Positions 17,702-27,460 of a stretch of DNA of 64,000 nucleotides are shown one piece after another (positions within the stretch are counted from its first letter, which is position 1; every line of letters starts with the position of its first letter). This DNA comes from Bacteroidota bacterium (GTDB lineage Bacteria > Bacteroidota > Ignavibacteria > Ignavibacteriales > Melioribacteraceae): assembly GCA_018818165.1 (NCBI GenBank), contig JAHISP010000084.1, positions 124,001 through 188,000 of the forward strand, given 5' to 3'. The position numbers were made by a program, and so were the translations under genes. The notes under the pieces were generated by a model, which saw only the letters and a program-made list of their open reading frames with translations, searched no databases and was not told where the DNA came from.

Positions 17702-19501
17702 ATGATGAGTTTTTTTAAAAAGAATAAAAATATAAGCGAAAACAAGTTTGGAATTATTGATCCAAATTCCTTCATGGATTTTATTGACTATTCAATATCC
17801 CCTATTATTCGTGCCGAAATAGAAGGAAAATTCCTTTTTGCTAACCAGGCATTTGCAAAAATGTTGAATTATTTGAATAGAGCAGATCTTCTAGAAGTAA
17901 ATTTTAAAAATGATTTATTTGCCGCTAAAGAAAATTGGAACTCCTTTTTTTCAGACCTACAAAAGAAAGAGAAATTATCGAATTACAAAATAGATTTACT
18001 TCAAAAAACTGGGAATATAATTTCTGTTGAGTTTGATGGACGTTTAGTTAAAGATGAAGATGGAAAACCTAAGTATTTTGAAGGAATAATTACAAAAAGA
18101 GAAAATTTTTCGGATAATTACTCAGAACTACTTAAAGAAGTTGAACAACTTAGAGAGAAACAAAAATCCTCAGATTCGCAAGTTAGTAAAGCAAACTACA
18201 CAAAAAATGTAAAGAGCCAGTATTTAGCTAATATGACTCACGAAATTAAAACACCAATAAATTCAATTGTTGGATTTTTAACTCTTATTGAACAACACTT
18301 ATTTGAAAGTGAAGAAGAATTACAAGATTTTGCTCAAAGTGCTAGAATTTCTGCTGATTCACTTCTAGAAATAATTAATAATATTTTGGATATTTCTAAA
18401 ATTGAAGCCGGTAAAATGGAATTGGATGAAGCTGAATTTAATTTGGTTCAAGAGGTTGAAAAAGCTAAATCAATAGCATTACCAGCTGGTGGAAAAAATA
18501 ATTTAGAAATTACTACAAATATTTCTGATAAACTTAAAGGTGTAATAATTGGCGATGCTCTTAGATACAGACAAGTTCTAATGAATATTTTAACCAATTC
18601 CATAAAGTATACAGAATCGGGTTCTATTGAAATCTCCGTTCAAATTGAAAAAGAACATGAAGTTAGAACACTAATTAAAACTACAGTTAAAGACACTGGA
18701 ATTGGAATACCCAAAGATAAACTTTCGTCTCTTTTTCAACCATATACTCAAATAAAAACAAAAAAATGGAATAAGCGTGACGGCAGCGGTCTTGGATTAA
18801 TGATAAGCAAAGAACTAGTTCATTTAATGGATGGCGAAATTATTATTAAAAGCAAGGAAGGTGTTGGTACTATTGTTGAATTTACTACTTCTATGAAATT
18901 GGCAAAAACCGATTCCAATCAAAAAGAATTTAGCACAATTTCCAAAGAAGAGCATAAGGATAACTTAAGTGTAGTTGGCTTTGAAAAAATTTCAACTAAA
19001 GAAATGACCAACGATATTAATTTTGAAAAAAAGAAAGATTCACCTTCAGAAGTTGAAGCCTCAAAATTTATTGGTGAATTTGTAAACTCTTCAGATTTTA
19101 ATGAGAAATTACAACCAAACGTAAAACGTATTCTGCTGGTTGAAGATAATCCCATTAGCCAGAAAGTTGAATTAAAGCTATTAAAAGAAAATGGATATCA
19201 TGTAAATGCAGTTTCAAATGGATATGATGCAGTTGAGGCTGTGAAATCGCATAGTTTCAATTTGGTATTAATGGATGTTGAAATGGCCGGGATGGATGGA
19301 TTAGAAGCAACAAAGAGGATTAGAGCTTTGGAGCCTCCAACATCAAAAATTCCGATAATTGCTGTTACCGCGCATTCTAGTATGAAAGACAGAGAAAAAT
19401 GTCTTGCTTCAGGAATGGATGATTATATAGCCAAGCCAATTAATATAAATTTTATGAAAATAACAATTGATCATTGGTTACTTAAAGTACCAACTAATTA
19501 A
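17702..19501 (+). CDS. PAS-containing hybrid sensor histidine kinase/response regulator
   Basis: A 599-residue soluble hybrid kinase. It has a PAS domain (about residues 25-132), a short coiled coil, HisKA with the phospho-acceptor in YLANMTHEIKTPINS (His180), an HATPase domain (N-box LMNILTNSIKY, G1 DTGIGIPKDK, G2 DGSGLGL, up to about 400), a linker and a receiver domain (about 475-595) with RILLVEDNP, LVLMDVEM (Asp525) and the conserved Lys in YIAKP. There is no membrane segment, so it senses a cytoplasmic signal. The output partner is not obvious. The HDOD gene two genes downstream may be part of the same pathway. Confidence 0.93.
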   Translation: MMSFFKKNKNISENKFGIIDPNSFMDFIDYSISPIIRAEIEGKFLFANQAFAKMLNYLNRADLLEVNFKNDLFAAKENWNSFFSDLQKKEKLSNYKIDLLQKTGNIISVEFDGRLVKDEDGKPKYFEGIITKRENFSDNYSELLKEVEQLREKQKSSDSQVSKANYTKNVKSQYLANMTHEIKTPINSIVGFLTLIEQHLFESEEELQDFAQSARISADSLLEIINNILDISKIEAGKMELDEAEFNLVQEVEKAKSIALPAGGKNNLEITTNISDKLKGVIIGDALRYRQVLMNILTNSIKYTESGSIEISVQIEKEHEVRTLIKTTVKDTGIGIPKDKLSSLFQPYTQIKTKKWNKRDGSGLGLMISKELVHLMDGEIIIKSKEGVGTIVEFTTSMKLAKTDSNQKEFSTISKEEHKDNLSVVGFEKISTKEMTNDINFEKKKDSPSEVEASKFIGEFVNSSDFNEKLQPNVKRILLVEDNPISQKVELKLLKENGYHVNAVSNGYDAVEAVKSHSFNLVLMDVEMAGMDGLEATKRIRALEPPTSKIPIIAVTAHSSMKDREKCLASGMDDYIAKPININFMKITIDHWLLKVPTN

Positions 19502-19549
19502 TAACGCTACATAATTTCTTATTTTTAACTTAACTTAATAGGAGAAGAG

Positions 19550-19948
19550 ATGGAAGATTTTAATGATTTAAAACCTACCGAGTTTCAAAATGAATCAAAA
19601 TTATTTGGCGATTTGGGATTTAGATTTAACAGAATGACTTCAGATATGAAATTTATGGGAATGTTTCAAATTATTTATGGTGTATTAGTTTCCCTTTCCA
19701 TTATTGGCGCAATATTTGGGATTCCAATGCTTATTTCTGGTTTGCGTTTGCGAGAAGCAGCGGATGAATTTAGCACTTTTCGTGCTTCAAATAATGTAGA
19801 TTCTCTAAGACGTGGTTTTGAATTACAAGGCAAATTTTTTAACATTCAGAAAATTATAATTCTTGTTGGTATTGCTTTGTTTTTACTTTATATAGTTGGA
19901 ATTATTTTCTTTTTTAGATCTATTTTTTCTGAAATGAACCAATTTTAA
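19550..19948 (+). CDS. DUF5362 family membrane protein
   Basis: The 132-residue protein has two membrane segments (about residues 44-66 and 104-127) separated by a charged helical loop with GLRLREAADEFSTF and DSLRRGFELQGKF. This two-helix layout with a long amphipathic loop is the DUF5362 pattern. A strong AGGAG precedes the ATG. It lies 48 bases after the histidine kinase and 39 before the HDOD gene, all in the same direction. Function unknown. Confidence 0.78.
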   Translation: MEDFNDLKPTEFQNESKLFGDLGFRFNRMTSDMKFMGMFQIIYGVLVSLSIIGAIFGIPMLISGLRLREAADEFSTFRASNNVDSLRRGFELQGKFFNIQKIIILVGIALFLLYIVGIIFFFRSIFSEMNQF

Positions 19949-19987
19949 CCATTTAGTTCTATTAACTAACTTTTAAAAAAGTAAAAT

Positions 19988-20863
19988 ATGATAAATGAAA
20001 TAAGTGAAATAGGAAAAAAAACTATTGAAGAACTTAAGAACATAAAAAATTTGCCTACTATTCCAAAAGTTGTTCTAGAAGTAAACGAAATGCTTAGAAA
20101 TCACAATAGTAATATTGCACGTTTAACTGAAGTGATAGGAAGAGATCAAGGATTAACAACAAAAATTTTAGCCGTTGCAAATTCTCCTATGTACGGTTTG
20201 CCTAGAAATGTAGCTTCTTTGGAATTTGCTATTATGTTACTTGGGATGAAAGAAATTTCCAATATAGTTACTGCATTATCTTTGGCACAGGTAATTAAAA
20301 CTGTTGATATAGAAGGTTTTAATTATCAAGAATTTTGGCTTCATTCTATGATTGTAGGAACAGCATCAAAAGATATTGCCAAAAGATTAGGATATCCAGA
20401 ATTAGCGGGTGATGCATTTGTTGCAGGAATGCTTCATGACATTGGAATTCAATTAATTGCAAGTTTTTTCCCAAATCAATTTCAGAAAATAATAATGCTA
20501 ACAAAGGATAAAAACAAAAGATTTTATGATGCTGAAATTGAAATACTTGGTGTAACTCACGAAGACATTGGCCATTTTCTAGTTTCGAAATGGAATTTGC
20601 CATCAAATTTAGCAGAGGTTCTAGGCTACCATCATAATCCAAAAAAATTAGGGAAAAAGAACGTTACACTAAATATTGTGTACCTTGCCGATTCAATGAC
20701 TAGAATTTTTGATATTGGAAATTTCATTTGGGATGCAAGTGTAGAATATGGTGAAAACATTTTAGATTGCATTGATTTAATTGACCAAGCTCAACTAGAA
20801 AAATTTATTGAAGAATATTATGAAGTATTCAAAGATACAGCAGAAGAAATGGGAGCTTTATAA
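19988..20863 (+). CDS. HDOD domain protein
   Basis: A 291-residue HDOD protein. LPTIPKVVLEVNEML starts the domain, and GRDQGLTTKILAVANSPMYG and LEFAIMLLGMKEISNI are family signatures. The retained HD-like site is GMLHDIGIQL, with a later YHHNP. HDOD proteins are regulatory relatives of HD-GYP phosphodiesterases and take part in signalling, chemotaxis and stress control. The gene is the third in a run with a hybrid kinase and a DUF5362 protein, which suggests a shared signalling role, but no output domain is present. Confidence 0.9.
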   Translation: MINEISEIGKKTIEELKNIKNLPTIPKVVLEVNEMLRNHNSNIARLTEVIGRDQGLTTKILAVANSPMYGLPRNVASLEFAIMLLGMKEISNIVTALSLAQVIKTVDIEGFNYQEFWLHSMIVGTASKDIAKRLGYPELAGDAFVAGMLHDIGIQLIASFFPNQFQKIIMLTKDKNKRFYDAEIEILGVTHEDIGHFLVSKWNLPSNLAEVLGYHHNPKKLGKKNVTLNIVYLADSMTRIFDIGNFIWDASVEYGENILDCIDLIDQAQLEKFIEEYYEVFKDTAEEMGAL

Positions 20864-20965
20864 GCCAAATTGAATCATTCAATTTTTTGATTCTACAGTT
20901 TTATTGCTTGTTGTATAATAATATAAATTTGAAGAATATATCTTGCTAATCTTCATCAAATTAAA

Positions 20966-21394
20966 CTATCTCTTAAAAATCCAAACCCACTTTTCAGAAT
21001 CTGGTTCATAAACTCTTACACGGTCCAAGCCATCTGGTTCATATCTTGCCCAGACTCTATATAATTTCCCATTTTCACCTTTATTTTTCAAAGTAAAATT
21101 CATTATAAGTTTATTATCACTTTCAGTATAAGTTGCTTTTTTAATTATAACATCTGCACCTAAACGAGTAGCATGTTGAGCTTTAAAACCCACATATGAA
21201 CCATCACCACCACCTTGCTCAACTGGTTTCTTTCTATAAAGATTGGCAGTCATTCCAATTTCATGAACTCTAACTAATGTTATATCCTTAACTTGATCGG
21301 CAAATGAAACTGAAAAAAGTTTAAAGCCAAATATTACTGCAATTACAACAACAAAAACGCTTATTGCAATTAATAATAATTGTTTAGTTCCCAT
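20966..21394 (-). CDS. Membrane-anchored hypothetical protein next to the sigma/FecR-like gene
   Basis: The 142-residue protein has one N-terminal membrane helix (LLIAISVFVVVIAVIFGF, about 6-25) and a periplasmic or exposed beta-rich domain with RVHEIGMTANLYRKKPVEQG, GADVIIKKATYTESDN and YRVWARYEPDGLDRVRVYEP. The short positively charged start and hydrophobic helix resemble a bitopic or pilin-like anchor, but no prepilin cleavage motif is visible. It lies 42 bases downstream of the sigma/FecR-like gene in the same direction, so the two may form one operon. Not recognised. Confidence 0.72.
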   Translation of the reverse strand: MGTKQLLLIAISVFVVVIAVIFGFKLFSVSFADQVKDITLVRVHEIGMTANLYRKKPVEQGGGDGSYVGFKAQHATRLGADVIIKKATYTESDNKLIMNFTLKNKGENGKLYRVWARYEPDGLDRVRVYEPDSEKWVWIFKR

Positions 21395-21436
21395 TTTATT
21401 TATCCATTTCTAGTTATTAAATAATTTATTTTTCCT

Positions 21437-23140
21437 CTAATCATCACTTCTCATTAGTAAATCACTAATAATAAACTTTAGTAAATCATGTTTTGTTTTT
21501 TCTGATAATGATTCTGTTTTATCAAATTCTTTAACTAAATCAAATAAAAGAATTTGGTCAAGCTTTTTAAGAATTAATTTTATTTTTGCCGAATCTGAGA
21601 TAGAAAGTAAATGCCATAATGTAAGTGCATCTCTTCCTCGTGCATTATTAATGATATAACGCAATGAACTTTCATCAGTTGGAATCTTTGAAAGTTGATT
21701 AATGGCAATTATAAATTCCTCGGAAGCCGATATATTGTAAGGCAAAACTAAGGAGTACGAGTTATCATATTTTATATTGTAGTTATTTACACAGAAAATT
21801 GGATGATTGTATTTTTTCATTGTTAGTTTTAACCACCCTTTATTCATAACCAAATAAAATCCTGAAGCTGCATTTAGCGATAAAGAAAACATTGATTTTT
21901 TTGTGGATATTTCGGAATTATCAAACATTATCTTGTAATTATTGCCATCTTGTTCATATTCCTCTGTTGATTCAAATGCGGAATTAAATTTAATTGCTCC
22001 AGATTTTAACTCAAAAATATTTTCGGAACTTGTAACTTTACTAAGCAATAAATCAGAATTCTCTAGTATTTTCAATGACGCTTTTTTATCACAAAGTATT
22101 TCCGTTGTTCTTGAAGATGCAGTTGTTATTTTATCACCTTCTTTAAGTTCGTTTGTTTTTGCATTTTTACCATTTAGGATAACCAATGCAATTTCATCCG
22201 AAATCTTCCATGATTCTGGAAGATTTGAAATGAAAAAATACGCAGCTGATAAAACAAAAATTATTACAAAAAATCCAATAATTTTGATAAGCGTCTTTTT
22301 ACTAAATGTTTTTTGCTTATCATATTTATAATTGATTTTTTCTTTTTTAGGCTTTTTTATTGCTCCCAAATCTTGAGAATTTTTGTCAATCACATTTCTC
22401 TTGGAATCTTCAATAAAAATAAAATCGCGAAGATTCTCTATTATTTTTTGATCTGGAATAAGATGCCTAAGTAAATCTTGCATAATTTCAATAGAACAAG
22501 CTTCATAATTTGAAACCAGCTTTATAAGATTATCATCTATTTCCAACGTTTCTTCACTTAGTGTAGTTTTTAAATATAAATTTATTTTACTCCATTGTTC
22601 GTCATTAAATTTGGTATAAATTTCTGATGGAAATTTTCTAATTAGCTTTTGTCTAGTGTTATTTAACGTTTCTAATATTTCATTTAATTCTTTCTCTTTG
22701 TACAGCCTCGAAACAAAATCGATATTTAGCCCAACTTGATCAACCAGAACCACACAAATTCTTTCAAAAGTGTTTAATTTAAATATTTCTCTTTCAATTG
22801 GTAAAATTGGGATATTCAGTTCACTGCTTAAATTGTTTATCAAATCATCATTAAGTAATTCAATGTTGTTTTTTGATAAAAAATTAACACATTTTAGAAT
22901 AACTGTTCTTTCCAAGGAATTAATGAACCCATTTAAGTCCTCTATTTTTCCAAGTCCAAACCACATTTCGGATAAAACATCTGATGATATATTAACAGCC
23001 TGTTCTTTTATTGGAATTAATTCAAAAGTTAATGAAAATATTTTGTGAAGATAAATAGTAGCTAAGTTTATATATGAATTATTCCTGCCTCTTTTAGCTT
23101 CCTGTAGTAAAAGTGAATCGTATTTTGAATTTCTACTCAT
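21437..23140 (-). CDS. Membrane protein with ECF-sigma-like N-terminus and FecR-like domain
   Basis: The 567-residue protein starts like an ECF sigma factor. Residues 7-90 follow the region-2 pattern (SLLLQEAKRGRNNSYINLA, EQAVNISSDVLSEMWFGLGK) and residues 112-170 the region-4 spacing (FKLNTFERICVVLVDQVGL ... NNTRQKLIRKF). A basic linker and one membrane helix (about 284-304) follow. Next comes a FecR-like beta domain (about 311-440: ALVILNGKNAKTNELKEGDK, TEILCDKKASLKILENSDL, IFELKSGAIKF) and a helical tail. Sigma and FecR anti-sigma proteins are normally separate; here both halves look fused in one chain. The sigma part is degenerate, so it may no longer bind promoters. This is inferred from pattern, not from an alignment. 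Confidence 0.7.
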   Translation of the reverse strand: MSRNSKYDSLLLQEAKRGRNNSYINLATIYLHKIFSLTFELIPIKEQAVNISSDVLSEMWFGLGKIEDLNGFINSLERTVILKCVNFLSKNNIELLNDDLINNLSSELNIPILPIEREIFKLNTFERICVVLVDQVGLNIDFVSRLYKEKELNEILETLNNTRQKLIRKFPSEIYTKFNDEQWSKINLYLKTTLSEETLEIDDNLIKLVSNYEACSIEIMQDLLRHLIPDQKIIENLRDFIFIEDSKRNVIDKNSQDLGAIKKPKKEKINYKYDKQKTFSKKTLIKIIGFFVIIFVLSAAYFFISNLPESWKISDEIALVILNGKNAKTNELKEGDKITTASSRTTEILCDKKASLKILENSDLLLSKVTSSENIFELKSGAIKFNSAFESTEEYEQDGNNYKIMFDNSEISTKKSMFSLSLNAASGFYLVMNKGWLKLTMKKYNHPIFCVNNYNIKYDNSYSLVLPYNISASEEFIIAINQLSKIPTDESSLRYIINNARGRDALTLWHLLSISDSAKIKLILKKLDQILLFDLVKEFDKTESLSEKTKHDLLKFIISDLLMRSDD

Positions 23141-23393
23141 AAACTTACAATTATTGTTTTCTTAAATAAACATCAAATTAAATAATCGAAAATATTTTGA
23201 TAATGTTAAATAATTTAAAAAACATGTAGCTTAATAATTTTATATAGTTCAAGATTTCAACTATATTCAAAGAAATTACATATTTTGCTAATATGATTTT
23301 CTTGTTTTCTACTAAAATATATGAAATATTTTTTTGAATAGTGAAAATTAAACTTAATCACTAATAGTTATTACTGATAGACTGGAGTACTCA

Positions 23394-23813
23394 TTGACTA
23401 AGAAAGCAAATTCCATTTTTTCAACTGAAATTATTGTAAGACCTGATGACATAGATTTGAATAATCATGTTCATTTTACAAAATATTTAGATTATTTTTT
23501 GGCTGCTCGTTACGACCAAATGTCGCGCTGCTACAAAGTTTCAATGGAAGAATTTATTGGAATGGGATATAATTGGGTTGCATCGCAAATGACGATAAAT
23601 TATAAACGTTCTTTGCTACTTGGTGATGTTGCTATTGTAAAAACTCAATGGGATTCATTTAACGGTGCACAAGTAAATGTAAATTTTTGGATTTATAGTA
23701 AAAAAACAAACAAACTAATTTCTGATGGATTTGGAGTTTTTACTCTAATAAAATCTGATAGTTTGCGCCCAGTAAGAATTCCACAAGAAATTGTTGAAAA
23801 ATATTTAATCTAA
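23394..23813 (+). CDS. Acyl-CoA thioesterase, hot-dog (4HBT) family
   Basis: A 139-residue hot-dog protein with the YbgC-type signature: RPDDIDLNNHVHFTKYLDYF, in which the Asp and Asn-His lie at the active site, then a long helix and WVASQMTINYKRSLLLGDVA. Such enzymes hydrolyse short or aromatic acyl-CoA thioesters. The start is TTG, supported by GGAG seven bases upstream; no in-frame ATG lies before the active-site motif. It appears to be the first of two plus-strand genes with the barrel protein that follows. Confidence 0.88.
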   Translation: MTKKANSIFSTEIIVRPDDIDLNNHVHFTKYLDYFLAARYDQMSRCYKVSMEEFIGMGYNWVASQMTINYKRSLLLGDVAIVKTQWDSFNGAQVNVNFWIYSKKTNKLISDGFGVFTLIKSDSLRPVRIPQEIVEKYLI

Positions 23814-23864
23814 TTCTTAATATATTATTTCTTATTTACTAATCAATATAATTGAAAGTTCATT

Positions 23865-24965
23865 GTGAAAATAAAACTACAAATAATTGTCCAGGTTTTT
23901 TTATTAACCATATCGGTTGCTCAAAATAATAATGTTGATTTGGATTCTAACCATACCAATAAAATTGAATATGCCTTTTACCCAATGGCATTTTATACAC
24001 CCGAAACCCAATTTGCCTTTGGTGCAGGGGGAATTGTCTTTACAAAATTTGGGTTAGAAAAAAACATTAGCCCATCAAAAATTCAAATCTCAAGTTATTA
24101 CACAACAAATAGCCAATATTTATTTTCAGCTATGCCTACTCTGTATTTTAGCGGAAGTGCGGAAATAATTAGTAATTCAAAATTTGTTTATAGTAGAGAA
24201 TTATCTAAATTTTATGGAGTTGGAAATAATACAGGGAATATCAAAAATCCAGATTACGAAATTGGACTTTTTAGGTTTTATACTGAATTAAGTTATGGAA
24301 CTGGAATTATTGAGAATCTTCATTTAGGACTTATCTATGAGTTCACTTCTAATAAGATTTTGGATAAGCAAAAAAATTACGAATTAATAACAAACAAAGT
24401 AATAGGTAGTAACGGTGGAAACACCTCAGGTCTGGGAATAATTTTAAGTGTTGATTCTCGAAAGAATATTTTTTTCCCTACAGAAAGCATTTATTGCAAA
24501 CTTCGAATGATTTTTATGGGAAGAGATTGGGGAAGCGATTTTGAATACAATAGGCAAGTGTTCGATTTTAGAAAATATTTTAATTTGGGAAAAGAGAATG
24601 TTCTTGCTAGTCAAGTTTATATTGAATCTACTTCTGGCGATGTCCCATTTTTTATGTTGCCTACTCTTGGAGGCTCTGAAAAAATGCGGGGATATTTTCT
24701 GGGTCGTTTTAGAGATGAAATCTATTTAACTTGGCAAATTGAATATCGAAAAATATTTTGGAAACGGTTTGGCGGTGTTGCATTTTTAGGTATGGGTGAT
24801 GTTGCTAGTAAGTTTAATCAACTTGATTTAGCACAATTTAAATATGCTTATGGTTTTGGACTTAGGTATGTGTTTGATGAAAAGGAAAAATTAAATTTAA
24901 GAATGGATTTAGGATTTGGGAAAAGTACTAGCGGAATTTATTTTGCATTAGAAGAAGCATTTTAA
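23865..24965 (+). CDS. BamA/TamA-type outer-membrane surface-antigen protein
   Basis: The 366-residue protein has a signal peptide (QIIVQVFLLTISVAQ) and is beta-strand rich throughout. The C-terminal part matches the bacterial surface antigen (Omp85 barrel) domain: FMLPTLGGSEKMRGYFLGRF, containing an RGY motif like the RGF tip of loop 6, then EYRKIFWKRFGGVAFLGMGD and a terminal aromatic strand EEAF. It lacks POTRA repeats, so it is a barrel-only member. The start is GTG at 23865. Probably an outer-membrane pore or assembly factor; role unknown. Confidence 0.85.
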   Translation: MKIKLQIIVQVFLLTISVAQNNNVDLDSNHTNKIEYAFYPMAFYTPETQFAFGAGGIVFTKFGLEKNISPSKIQISSYYTTNSQYLFSAMPTLYFSGSAEIISNSKFVYSRELSKFYGVGNNTGNIKNPDYEIGLFRFYTELSYGTGIIENLHLGLIYEFTSNKILDKQKNYELITNKVIGSNGGNTSGLGIILSVDSRKNIFFPTESIYCKLRMIFMGRDWGSDFEYNRQVFDFRKYFNLGKENVLASQVYIESTSGDVPFFMLPTLGGSEKMRGYFLGRFRDEIYLTWQIEYRKIFWKRFGGVAFLGMGDVASKFNQLDLAQFKYAYGFGLRYVFDEKEKLNLRMDLGFGKSTSGIYFALEEAF

Positions 24966-24975
24966 CTAAAACGTC

Positions 24976-25611
24976 TCAAATATTATTGCAAATTCCATCT
25001 GGCGTATCTCTATTGTAAACGTATGTGCGCAAGTTTAACTTTTCTATTTTGTATATTTTTTCCGCACGTTCAATAAATTCCGATTCTGGACTGTAATTTA
25101 CAACCTTAAATCCATTGAGCTTATGAAAAACTTCTGCTTTCCCAAATAAAGTTCCTCCAAGAATGCATTCGTCTAAATGGATGTTTTTTGATAAATTATA
25201 TTTGTCTTTCACAAACTCATTTCCAATAATTTTTGCTGGGCTATGGAGCAAGTCAATATTTTTATTTTCAGATAAATATTCCAAACGAAGTTCCAAATGA
25301 TTTGGTAAATATTCATCATCACTTCCAAGAAATGTGATAAAATCACCTTTACAACTTTCCATTCCCACATTCATGGCATAAGCTGCTCCCCTATTTTTAT
25401 GAAAGAAATATCTAATATTTGTATGTTGATTTATATATTTTTTTACAAGCGATAAAGTATCATCCTCACTACCATCATCAACAATTAACAATTCCCAATT
25501 ATTTATAGTTTGATTTAAAACTGAATTTATAGCTACCTGCAAATATTTTTCACGATTAAATGTTGGAATTATTATTGAAATTAAATTATTGGCACTATTT
25601 TCCTTAGACAT
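24976..25611 (-). CDS. Glycosyltransferase family 2
   Basis: A 211-residue GT-A glycosyltransferase with the family-2 start ISIIIPTFNREKYLQVAINS, the nucleotide-binding LLIVDDGSEDDT and the metal-binding DXD-like FLGSDDEYLP near residue 95. It transfers a sugar from a nucleotide donor onto an acceptor, most likely in polysaccharide or glycolipid synthesis. It is shorter than many family members and lacks membrane helices. The family-4 glycosyltransferase at 25800 is divergent from it, so the two may form a small cell-surface glycan locus. Confidence 0.9.
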   Translation of the reverse strand: MSKENSANNLISIIIPTFNREKYLQVAINSVLNQTINNWELLIVDDGSEDDTLSLVKKYINQHTNIRYFFHKNRGAAYAMNVGMESCKGDFITFLGSDDEYLPNHLELRLEYLSENKNIDLLHSPAKIIGNEFVKDKYNLSKNIHLDECILGGTLFGKAEVFHKLNGFKVVNYSPESEFIERAEKIYKIEKLNLRTYVYNRDTPDGICNNI

Positions 25612-25799
25612 CTAAATACTCACTTTCTAAAAAACAGACTAACTGAGCTCTAATTTTTATATATTTTAGTTTGTAATTATTTGTTACTCAACAAATAATT
25701 TGAATATAAAAATAGTGATTAATAACATTTTATATTTATACTTTTTGATTTATTTAAGCTAAAAATTAAGATTCAACAGAAAGAGGAATTTTAAAATAT

Positions 25800-26909
25800 A
25801 TGAAAATACTTGCAACAAATTGGCGATGCATTAAAAATCCCGAAATGGGCGGAGCCGAAGTTCACTTTCACGAAATTTTCAGATTAATTGTAAAAATGGG
25901 ACACGAAGTAACCCTTGTTGTGCATTCATTTCCCAATGCAAAAAAAGAAGAAATTATTGATGGAATTAAGATTTATAGAATTGGTAGCAAATATACTTTC
26001 AAATGGGCGTTTGGAATTTTTTACAAAATGAAATTGGCAAAAAATAATTATGATTTAATTGTTGATGATATTTCCAAAATTCCTATGGATATTCCGCGAT
26101 ATATAAAAAAACCAATTGTTGGAATTTTGCACCACATTCACGGACATACGCTTTACAAAGAAATTCCCACATATATGGCTTATTATATTGAACGATGCGA
26201 AAAAGCAATTCCAAAATATTATTCAAAAACGCCAATATTTACAGTTTCACCAAGTACACAAGACGAGTTAGTACAATTAGGTCAGCCAAAAGAGAAAACT
26301 GATTTGCTCTATAATGCAATAAATCAAGAGCTTTTTGAAAAAACGGAAGTAGTAAAATCAGAAACTCCGCTACTTGTTTATATTGGAAGAATAAAAAAAT
26401 ACAAACAAATTGAATTGGTAATTGATGCAATTCCAGAATTGCAAAAAAAACATCCTCAAATTGAGTTACATATTGGTGGAACTGGTGATTATCTTGATGA
26501 ATTGAAACAATATGCAAAATCGAAAAATGTATTAGAGCGAGTAAAATTTTTGGGTTTTCTCTCGGAAGAAGAAAAAGCCAAATTACTCGGTCGCGCTTGG
26601 TTATTTGTTACTATGGCAATGAAGGAAGGCTGGGGAATTACAGTAATAGAAGCTAACGCAATGAACACACCGGTAATTGGTTCCGATGTTCCTGGACTTA
26701 GAGATTCAATCAAAAATGGTGAAACTGGATATTTAGTTAAAGCTGGAAATGAATTGGTTGATAAAATTTCCGAATTGATTGATGATAAAATCAAACTAAA
26801 TGAATTTTCTAAAAATGCTAAAGAGTGGTCATTAAATTTTTCGTGGCAAACTTCTGCAGAACACTTTGTTAAAAAAGTGTATGAGTGGTATCCTGATTTG
26901 GACAAATAA
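25800..26909 (+). CDS. Glycosyltransferase family 4 (GT-B)
   Basis: A 369-residue GT-B enzyme. The N-terminal domain has NWRCIKNPEMGGAEVHFHEI with the Gly-rich acceptor loop; the C-terminal domain has LVYIGRIKKYKQIELVIDAI and the donor-sugar motif AMKEGWGITVIEANAMNTPV with the two conserved glutamates. Enzymes of this family retain anomeric configuration and use nucleotide sugars. GAGG lies upstream of the ATG. It lies back-to-back with the family-2 glycosyltransferase, with a shared promoter region of about 190 bases. Confidence 0.92.
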   Translation: MKILATNWRCIKNPEMGGAEVHFHEIFRLIVKMGHEVTLVVHSFPNAKKEEIIDGIKIYRIGSKYTFKWAFGIFYKMKLAKNNYDLIVDDISKIPMDIPRYIKKPIVGILHHIHGHTLYKEIPTYMAYYIERCEKAIPKYYSKTPIFTVSPSTQDELVQLGQPKEKTDLLYNAINQELFEKTEVVKSETPLLVYIGRIKKYKQIELVIDAIPELQKKHPQIELHIGGTGDYLDELKQYAKSKNVLERVKFLGFLSEEEKAKLLGRAWLFVTMAMKEGWGITVIEANAMNTPVIGSDVPGLRDSIKNGETGYLVKAGNELVDKISELIDDKIKLNEFSKNAKEWSLNFSWQTSAEHFVKKVYEWYPDLDK

Positions 26910-26951
26910 TTTCGAATCGGAAATAAATAGTATTAAACCAGAGAATAGCAT

Positions 26952-27339
26952 ATGAAAAAAGTAAATTTATTAGTTCTGTTTTTAAGTCTGATTTCATTTT
27001 CTGGATGCCATTCATTTTTTAAGATTGACAAAAATGAACTGCAAGAATTAGCGCTAAAGATGAAGCTCAAATCAAGTTTATAAATGGGAATACGCTGAAT
27101 ATTACAAATATTCAATACCTCAACATCACAAACAATCAAGAATTAGAAATTATAAAATATAGTTCAACTGAATATAAAATTGATTCGGTGCGGACTATTT
27201 TTTCAATAAATGACATTAAAGAAATCAAAGTTGAAAAATTTGACGTACAAAAACCATATTTTCTACTTTCTGGATTACTATAGGGACAGCCCTATTATTA
27301 ATTATTAAATTATTCCCGAATGGTATGACGTTTGTATAA
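26952..27339 (+). pseudogene. Frameshifted small lipoprotein gene
   Basis: The ATG at 26952 opens a lipoprotein signal (LLVLFLSLISFSGCHSFFK) but the frame stops after 43 codons at 27082. The -1 frame continues sensibly from about 27056 as KDEAQIKFINGNTLNITNI and IDSVRTIFSINDIKEIKVEK, to a stop at 27281. A third frame then reads GTALLLIIKLFPNGMTFV to 27339, a plausible C-terminal hydrophobic tail. The coherent pieces suggest one lipoprotein of about 125 residues broken by two frameshifts. It could also be sequencing error in homopolymer-rich DNA. Family not recognised. Confidence 0.65.
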
Positions 27340-27460
27340 TAGTACAACTGCTTTTGTCCAGCAATTTGCAAACTACTTTAAATCATTCAATTGAATTTAA
27401 CCACCTTTTTCAATATTTTGATTTATAAAAAATATTTATAAATAGAATAATGAGGATATA

